Part shown: piece after piece, positions 57,659 to 64,000 of the stretch
How positions within the stretch are numbered: the stretch's first letter is position 1
How the letters are laid out: each line of letters begins with the position of its first letter
Assembly (NCBI RefSeq): GCF_932294415.1
Contig: NC_065535.1
Location: forward strand, 84,217,862 to 84,281,861
DNA: 64,000 bases
Direction of reading: 5' to 3'
Source of the DNA: Quercus robur
Lineage: Eukaryota; Streptophyta; Magnoliopsida; Fagales; Fagaceae
The notes under the pieces: model-generated
Database searches by the model: none
The model's input: the letters and a program-made list of their open reading frames with translations, nothing else
What the model was told of the DNA's origin: nothing
Program-made: the position numbers and the translations under genes

Positions 57659-58749
57659 GAATTATTTATAACATTAGCATTGGGAAATATTAATGCTAAA
57701 TGTAAGGAGAATTTGGCATTTGCAGTCCCAAATGTCACTACATCAGAGAATTCTAAACTCAAGTATTGCAAATTTTTTTGCAATACTGCTACAATGTAAT
57801 TCTACCTTTAAAATTGTACTGTAGCATAATTGTAAAACCAAAAACAATATTTTATTCTCTCAACTGTCCTCTCTCATTCTGACTCACTTCCTCTCTCTGT
57901 CTCTCACTGGTGCTGGGTTTTGGATTTTGTAGGTTGGATCGGCAAGCTGGGTTTGGATCGGTGGGTTGGGATCGATTGATGGTGGGTTTGGTTCGATTGA
58001 TCGGTGGGTTTGAAACGATGGATTTGTTGATCGATGAGTGGATCGGTTGGGTTGATCATCAGTAGCTCTGATGGTGGCTTCGGAGATGATTTTTTTTTGA
58101 ATGGGTTTGCTCCGGTGGCGTTGCTTTAGTTTTGGTTTGGTTTTGGTTTTGCTGGGTATTTTCGACGACTTGGGTTTCAAATTGGCGACGTGGGTTTCTG
58201 ATCGGTGGCTTGGGTATTTTTGGGTAATTTCGACGTTTTTCTAGGTATTTTCGACGGTTTGGGTTTCAAATCGACGGCATGGGTTTCTGATTGGTGGCTT
58301 AGATTTGCTGATTGGTGGCTTGGGTGGTGGGTGTGGTGGCCGTTGTTGGCTCCAACTGGTTTGATGGTTTGTGTGTGTGTGGCTCTGTTGAAGTTTTGAT
58401 GGTTTGTGTTTGTGTGTGTGTGTGTGGCTCTGTGTGTGTGGTGATGGGTTTGGATAGGTTGATCGGTGTATCATGGGTCTATGTGTGTGTGTGGCTTTGT
58501 GTGTTGAACCGGTGCTAGAGGAAAAAAAAATAACTGTTGGAAAGCCCAGGAAAACCAAGTCTGAAAAAAAGTGACGGTTGGAAAGAAATAATAAAGAAAG
58601 ATTAAAAAATAATATTTTAATAAAAATAGAGTTTTGGGATACTGGAGGTATTGTAAAATGGTATGATATAATGATAAAGTGGCTTTTTGGAATGGTAAAA
58701 TAGAGTAGAATTGAAATTTCCCAATACTAATAATGCTATAAATATAAGA
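57659..58749. mobile_element. inverted-repeat element, about 1.1 kb, GT-rich inside
   Basis: The left end TTATTTATAACATTAGCATT followed by GGGAAAT and the right end in reverse (ATATTTATAGCATTATTAGT, then ATTGGGAAAT) are inverted repeats of about 30 bp with a 4-nt gap. The inside is low in complexity: TGGGTTTG/GATCGGTGGGTT words at 57920-58280 and GTGTGTGTGGCTCTG at 58365-58500. Open frames inside reflect this bias and are not believable proteins. Superfamily uncertain. Confidence 0.45.
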
Positions 58750-58871
58750 TAATTTCATTTTTGGTTATTTTTAATTTAATTTTAATCTTAACTTTACTCT
58801 AATCTCACTCATAGAAAATGCTAACAGATTTAACAATTTTTTTATATATATATAGAGTTGTGCTTAAAAAT

Positions 58872-58938
58872 GACATGGAAAATAAGCTTTTTTTTTATTT
58901 TTTTTTATATATATATATACAGACATGGAAAATAAGCT
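58872..58938 (-). repeat. tail-only insert with exact 17-bp target duplication
   Basis: GACATGGAAAATAAGCT at 58872-58888 and 58922-58938 encloses a T-rich run followed by (TA)n and CA. The (TA)n part may be later microsatellite growth. Confidence 0.6.
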
Positions 58939-58939
58939 G

Positions 58940-60641
58940 ATATGGGTACAAATGGTAGAATTGGTAGTAGCTTTCCAGCCTTTTATTAAATTTCTCCATA
59001 TTTTAGGATAAAACCTACTTTTCCTCTATTAGCTAATTACTTTTTCTTTTCACTCACATCATGTTCTTTATTTTAAATTCTATTTCATTTAAATATTATT
59101 TATTTATTCTTTTTTTTTTTAATTATCATTCTTCTCACTTTTCAAAACTCCTACTTCATTATAGTTATCAAGACACAAAAAAAATAAATAAAGGATTTAA
59201 GGAATGAACGGTTTTTTTCTAAAAATAGAGAGCCATTATTCATAAAACCTATCATAGGAGTGAATTGGGTAAGTTGATGCCGAAGGGTTTTTTTGGGTGT
59301 CTTTTGGTTTTGGTGAGAAGTTACCCATATTCAACCCTTATCCTATTTTTTTTAGCTAATATAGCAATGCTTATGTCCAAGTCAATGGCTTAGGTTGTAC
59401 AAATAGTTACACCAACAAATAAATTGGCATAACTCTCTCCCTCATCTTTTCTTTATGAGTCACTGATTGCTTCCATCCACCAGCAGTTCCACTAGCCACA
59501 ACTAGCACCCACCCTTTGCCAAGAATTACCCCATCTATCAATCCAAAAAAAAAAGAAAAAAAGAAAAAAGAAAAAAGAGCTCACTCAAAAATACATTACC
59601 AAATCAAAAGCAACTACACAAACCAACAACAAAAAGCTTTCGTGGCACAACAAATTTATCAATATTTTTCACAATTGTAAGATAGGTTGTGATTAGTCTA
59701 AAATAAAAGTAATATTAGAAGTGATATTGTACTAATAACAATTTGAATCCCTAAACAAAATTTTTATCTGAACACCCATATTCCAAATCCTATAAAACAA
59801 ACGTTCCCCAATTTAGAAGTGAATATTTGAAGACTTTGGCATGGGATAGTGGGAAATCTTACTATTCAAGCCCATGATAGAATGAGAGAATTAAAAGTGA
59901 TTATAGTGAACATAAAAATAATGCTAAAAAAGTATCAAGAAATAACTGACTAAATTGACACAATTAAAGACCAGGATGAAATCAGCAAAAACCAAAAGTG
60001 AATTTTTTGCAAATGGAAAATGAAAATATAATATTGAAGTGACTAAAGAAAAATCACTCATTCAACCCAAAATAAGAATAAATAAATAAACTTGTATTAA
60101 CATTTCCTTATATTTACAAAGGAAATATTCAAAGTTTAAATCTTTCTCCCCAACTATTAAATTACAAAAAAAAAAAAAAAAACTTTTTGCTCAACAATAT
60201 TAATTGGACTTTGACAAGACCTGAAGACTAATGGGCTCACATTATAGAACAGGTGATAGACCCTCTCAAGTTAACCCACAAACAAAAATTCATGCAAAGG
60301 AGCACCGGGCCTTCGTCTTACTGTTGTTGATGCTTATTCAGTGTAGCTCTATTAATAAAAGCAAAGGAGAAAATATTGTATAATACGAAACAAACAAATA
60401 TTGAGGACTAGGGGTGTCCACTGGATATTGTATAATACGAAACAAACAAACGCGACTGAAGGATAATAAATTTTACCGGTTCATATTGTTTCATTTCGGG
60501 CCGGTCCTGTCTGTACATTGCTCCAACTAAAAAGCCCAAGTAAGGGTATTTAAGGGCTAGACTAGGGGTGTCCATTGGTTGAGTTTTTGTCTAATCCACA
60601 CCAGACCCGATTAGATGGGGTGGAGAACAACCAAACTGTTA
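58940..60641. other. intergenic region with a 26-bp split duplication
   Basis: No gene recognised. A 26-bp word (contains ATTGTATAATACGAAACAAA) occurs at 60373-60398 and 60425-60450 around a 26-nt spacer. The spacer contains GACTAGGGGTGTCCACTGG, which recurs at 60560 with one change. Confidence 0.6.
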
Positions 60642-61363
60642 GGGCCCATTTGGTTGAAGGGGTGAAAAAGTGAGAGAATAGAAAATGGTGAGATAATGGA
60701 AAAATGGGAAAATAGAAAATATTTTAATTTCTCTCATTTTTGTTTGGCTGGAAGTGAAAAAATGGAGAGATGGAAAAAGTAAGTTTGTATAAATTTACTC
60801 ATACATCCTTGTTAAAAAATGATCGTCAATTTAAAAAAAAAAAAAAAAAAAGTGACAAACAACCAAAAAAAAAAAAAGCAATCACCCAAATTATTAAAAA
60901 AAAAAAATCATGTCCCAAAAAAAAAAATTCATGTCTAGTTAAAAAAAAAAAAAAAAAACAAAACAAAACAACTATCACACCCTCCGCCTAGAAAAAAAAA
61001 AAGGCAATGTTCAGGAAAAAAAAAGGCAATGTTCAGGAAAAAAAAAAAGGCAATGTGCCCACCCACTGCCCAAGAAATCAAAAAATGAAGAAAAAAGAAA
61101 GAAATAGACAACGTGCTGAGCACAAAAAAAATAATAATAATAATAAAGAAAAAAAAAATGAACTGGACATGGGCATTTTTGTCTATTAAGCAGCCCCATT
61201 TTCTCATTTCAGTTTTCTCTCCATTTTGGAGAGAAAACACCTAGACCCTATCATTTATTTTCCTTCCTCTCCACCTAACCAAACACACTCAAAAAAAAAT
61301 TCCTTCCCATTTTCTTTCCAAAGTTTTCCATCCACCTTATTTCACCTCCAAACAAACACACCC
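60642..61363. mobile_element. Tourist-like MITE (PIF/Harbinger)
   Basis: 722 bp flanked by TTA on both sides (60639-60641 and 61364-61366). The inverted ends are GGGCCCATTTGGTTGAAGGG on the left and GGGTGTGTTTGTTTGGAGGT from the right in reverse. A second, inner pair of inverted stretches lies around 60740 and 61270. The middle is full of A runs and encodes nothing. Confidence 0.75.
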
Positions 61364-61376
61364 TTAGGTATACATA

Positions 61377-61549
61377 TGTGAGTGAAGTGCCACATTGAAT
61401 AATAATAATAAGAATAATGAGTGGTTAATATAATATAATTGAACATATACTTATTGGGCTTAGGCCTTTTAGGTTAAAATGTCTCTATATGTTATATTAA
61501 TTATTCAAGTAGTCTCCCCAAGTAATTTATCTCCCCATCAACTCCAACA
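61377..61549 (+). mobile_element. candidate small copia LTR with primer-binding site
   Basis: The 173-bp stretch starts TGTGAGTGAAGTGCCACATT and ends ACTCCAACA. It is followed by AGTGGTGATATCAGAACCC, which resembles the initiator-Met primer site TGGTATCAGAGC. No second LTR or coding part was found, so at most a 5' fragment of a fossil remains. Confidence 0.35.
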
Positions 61550-62301
61550 AGTGGTGATATCAGAACCCATGGTAGTGTGGAGCAAATGTGGCAAGGTTAT
61601 CGAGATTCCTTTCACAGTTGGAGCGGATTATACAAATAGACATCACCTACTTCATCTTTTCCTTTTTAAAATCTTAGTCCGCCTAATTGTTTAGACTAAC
61701 CATATAGAAAATGAAATTCCACAAAAGATATAAGTAATTATATCTAAGAATGTAACCACTAGCATTTTTTCTTTATAAACATACTATCATACCACAACAT
61801 AAAATTTCATGATCAATAACTTGTTTATCCATTTTGAAACACAAAGATCAACCTTTTTAGATTGTTGGAAAGATTTTAGTGAGTAAAAAATTTTGATACA
61901 ACATATAATAACTCGCTAATTTGCAAGAACATAAAATAAAAATAAATTTAGAATGATCTCATAATGCTATAGAATCACGTTGCAGATACATTGTCCTTAA
62001 AAGGTTGATTTGTCACACCCGGAGTAAAACTCAGAACGACTAAAGGTTTCTTGATCAACCAAACTCCTAGGATTAGAATATAGCGTCAACCTTTGTAATG
62101 AACGCATTTCCACTCACGAAGGTTTAAGAACAACCTTCTAATGTCTTTTCTTAAAACAAATATAAATTGTAAAAAAATATGTGGGAGAGAGAATAAAGAC
62201 TGTGTATTTGGAATAAAAATGACTAATAGGAAAGGGTGTTGTGATAAGTATTATATATGTTACTCATGACAATAATGACTTGTGATTATTGGTTACCAGG
62301 G
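61550..62301. other. spacer
   Basis: Beyond a possible short internal piece after the copia-like LTR, I see no gene or repeat end here. Confidence 0.4.
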
Positions 62302-63343
62302 GCGTAGCCAGGAATACATACTTGGGGGGGCCGGGTTGTAACAGAGATATACTAAATATAATTCTTAAGTATTAACATTTGTTTCTACAGTCACAGGTGT
62401 CCTAATTTCTGAATTCCTAACATCTTTTTTCTTAAAGAATGCATCGATTGTTTTTCGTTTGCTCATAATTCTTTTAGTTTTAAGAATATGACTCAAAAAT
62501 TAACCTGAAAAGAATTTTAAAAAATAAAATATTAATTAGAAATTTTTATTTAGTTATATGAATGTTATTCATACTCAAGAAAAAAACAAAATTTCCACTA
62601 TAATTTAAACAGTCAACCCATTTTTAATACAACTTTAATTAATAATAACCCCTCAAACAAAAACAAAAATAATTTAATTAATTTGTCTTTTATAATGTAT
62701 TGGTTAATTTAATTATATAGCTTTAATTATTGTTGTTTAACGTAACAATAAACTATATTGCTTTAATTTATTTGTCATTAATTATACTGCTTTAATTTGT
62801 TATATTGTTTAGCCCCTTGTACATATTACATTAAAAGAGCCGAACATTATACATTACATGTGCAACACAATAATTAAAGCAGTGTAATGTGTTGCATATT
62901 ACATTGCTTTAATTATTGTTTACCCGGCCCCATGAGCCCATCTACCCCCTCCCCACCCCACTCAACGGACAACAGACAAGCACAACATGCGCCCCAATCA
63001 CAATAGCCAGCTGCAATCATAAAATTTTGCAATGCCAATCACAAATCACAACAAAGTAAACACACCTTACACTAAAGACTAACACATTGACTTTTAGCAA
63101 AAAATAAAAAATAAAAGACCAACACACTAACCAACAAAAAGGGATAAGATAAAGCCAAATTAAAAAAAGACAAAAACAGAAAAAAAAAAAAAAAAAAAAA
63201 AGTAAAAGCCAGCCAATAAGAGACCGTTCAAAAGAGAGAGAGACTTATTGAGATGTGAGATCAGATATTCAGATAGGCTATTAAAGTTAAAGAATAAAGA
63301 GAGAAACGTTCAAAAATTACATTTCATTTTTTTCATTTAGTAT

Positions 63344-63379
<36 letters not shown>

Positions 63380-64000
63380 GAGAAAAACCTTGAGGGAGGG
63401 TCGGACTGCCGGAGGGAGCAACTGGCAACGAGCACCGCTGCACCGAAGCAGAGGCAGAGCCGATCTCCGATGACCGATCTACGATCTGCCGTCTGCAAAA
63501 ATTTCATTTCATTTCATTTTTTCATTTCAGTGAGAGAAAAAGAGAGAAATACCTTGAGGGAGGGTCGGAGGGAGCACCGAGCACCGGAGCAGAGGCAGAG
63601 CGATCTCCGATCTGCGATCTGCGATGAGGGGAGAGCGATGACGAGCTGCGGCGTCGCGGCGACATGATCGTGGGTTTCTGGGTTTGGTTTGCTGGGGTTT
63701 GGTTTTGGTTTGTGTATTGGGGATTTTTTTTTTTTTTAGATAAACACCTCTATCACTCTGTGAGTCTGTGTTTGGTTTTGCTGGAGTTTGATTTGCTTTT
63801 GCTGATTTGCTCTGTATAGGCAGTAATATTGGGGTTTGATTTCTCTGGCAGGGACGTGACCAGCAACGTGATGGGTTCATTTTCTAATTCTCTATATTGA
63901 TTTTTTTTTTTTTTTTTGGTTGAGAATCCGTGGGCTTGCCGTGAGCGAGCTACCTCTGTCATCTATTGGGCTCACCGTGGGCTGGGCTTTGTTTATTTAT
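62302..64000. other. edge of a further repeat; no gene
   Basis: CAGGGGCGTAGCCAGGAATA at 62302, then GGGGGGGCCGGG, resembles the terminus of a common plant DNA transposon (CAGGGGCGGAGCCAGG type). No matching inverted end is found before the window ends. A similar CAGGGACGTGACCAGC at 63851 has the same orientation. The GA-rich and CGATCTCCGATC-rich part at 63340-63660 may be a leader of a gene or element beyond the right edge. Confidence 0.35.
63388..63650. repeat. imperfect tandem duplication, period 163 bp
   Basis: ACCTTGAGGGAGGGTCGGA occurs at 63388 and 63551. Both are followed by GGAGGGAGCA, GCAGAGGCAGAG and repeated CGATCTCCGAT words. Each copy is preceded by a GAGAGA-rich tract. Confidence 0.75.

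Noticed and set aside
57884-58558. Ser/Pro/Thr-rich open frames on the minus strand
   Set aside because: They come from the GT and TGGGTTTG low-complexity repeat inside an inverted-repeat element.
62302-63857. A DNA transposon bounded by CAGGGGCGTAGCCAGG and CAGGGACGTGACCAGC
   Set aside because: The two ends have the same orientation rather than inverted, so they do not bound one element.

Overview
This is plant nuclear DNA: AT-rich, with split genes using GT-AG introns, dense retroposons and MITEs, and a MIR171 hairpin. Protein and repeat style (the CCTCGGA-rich gypsy LTR, the GTCCGTTTGGATTG hAT MITE, the Au-like SINE) suggests a woody eudicot, probably Fagales/Fagaceae such as oak or chestnut. 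The genus is an inference from memory of repeat families. I could run no search.

Layout. 1-4052 is the 3' part of a Ty3/gypsy (Tat-type) element with antisense coding blocks and its 3' LTR. 4053-6780 is AT-rich spacer with two SINEs, small target-duplicated inserts and a 312-bp tandem duplication. 7014-13653 (+) is a ten-exon nucleotide-sugar transporter of the UGNT1 type (364 aa). 13654-18530 is spacer, then a MIR171 gene at 18560-18693. 18.7-22.4 kb holds a candidate copia LTR and a Stowaway MITE. 22478-26367 (+) is a four-exon gene like the U11/U12 snRNP 25-kDa protein. Its introns carry an antisense LINE fragment and a complete-looking TRIM, and its last exon looks frameshifted. 30347-34215 (-) is a six-exon RLCK-VII (PBL34/35/36-like) kinase (431 aa). 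39880-43703 is a pair of nested solo LTRs. 45001-49054 (+) is a five-exon CUE-domain protein (278 aa). 51937-52638 (-) is an intronless calmodulin-like protein (233 aa). 53-64 kb is repeat-rich: MITEs, an Au-like SINE, two LINE 3' ends in a row, a Tourist-type MITE, a possible small copia LTR and the edge of a further repeat.

The five protein genes and the miRNA are ordinary, unlinked plant functions: Golgi sugar transport, minor-spliceosome-type RNA processing, immune or growth kinase signalling, ubiquitin binding, calcium sensing, and GRAS-factor control by miR171. There is no operon or gene cluster. All multi-exon models keep frame across every junction as read, apart from the last exon of the 25K-like gene.

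The most unusual signal is a scattered class of about a dozen tiny inserts. Each is a poly(A) or poly(T) run plus a 3-12 nt head, flanked by direct repeats of about 8-24 bp. They look like retroposition events in which almost nothing but the tail was copied. Several share a TTTCTC-A(n) tail with longer repeats at 36.2-36.65 kb.
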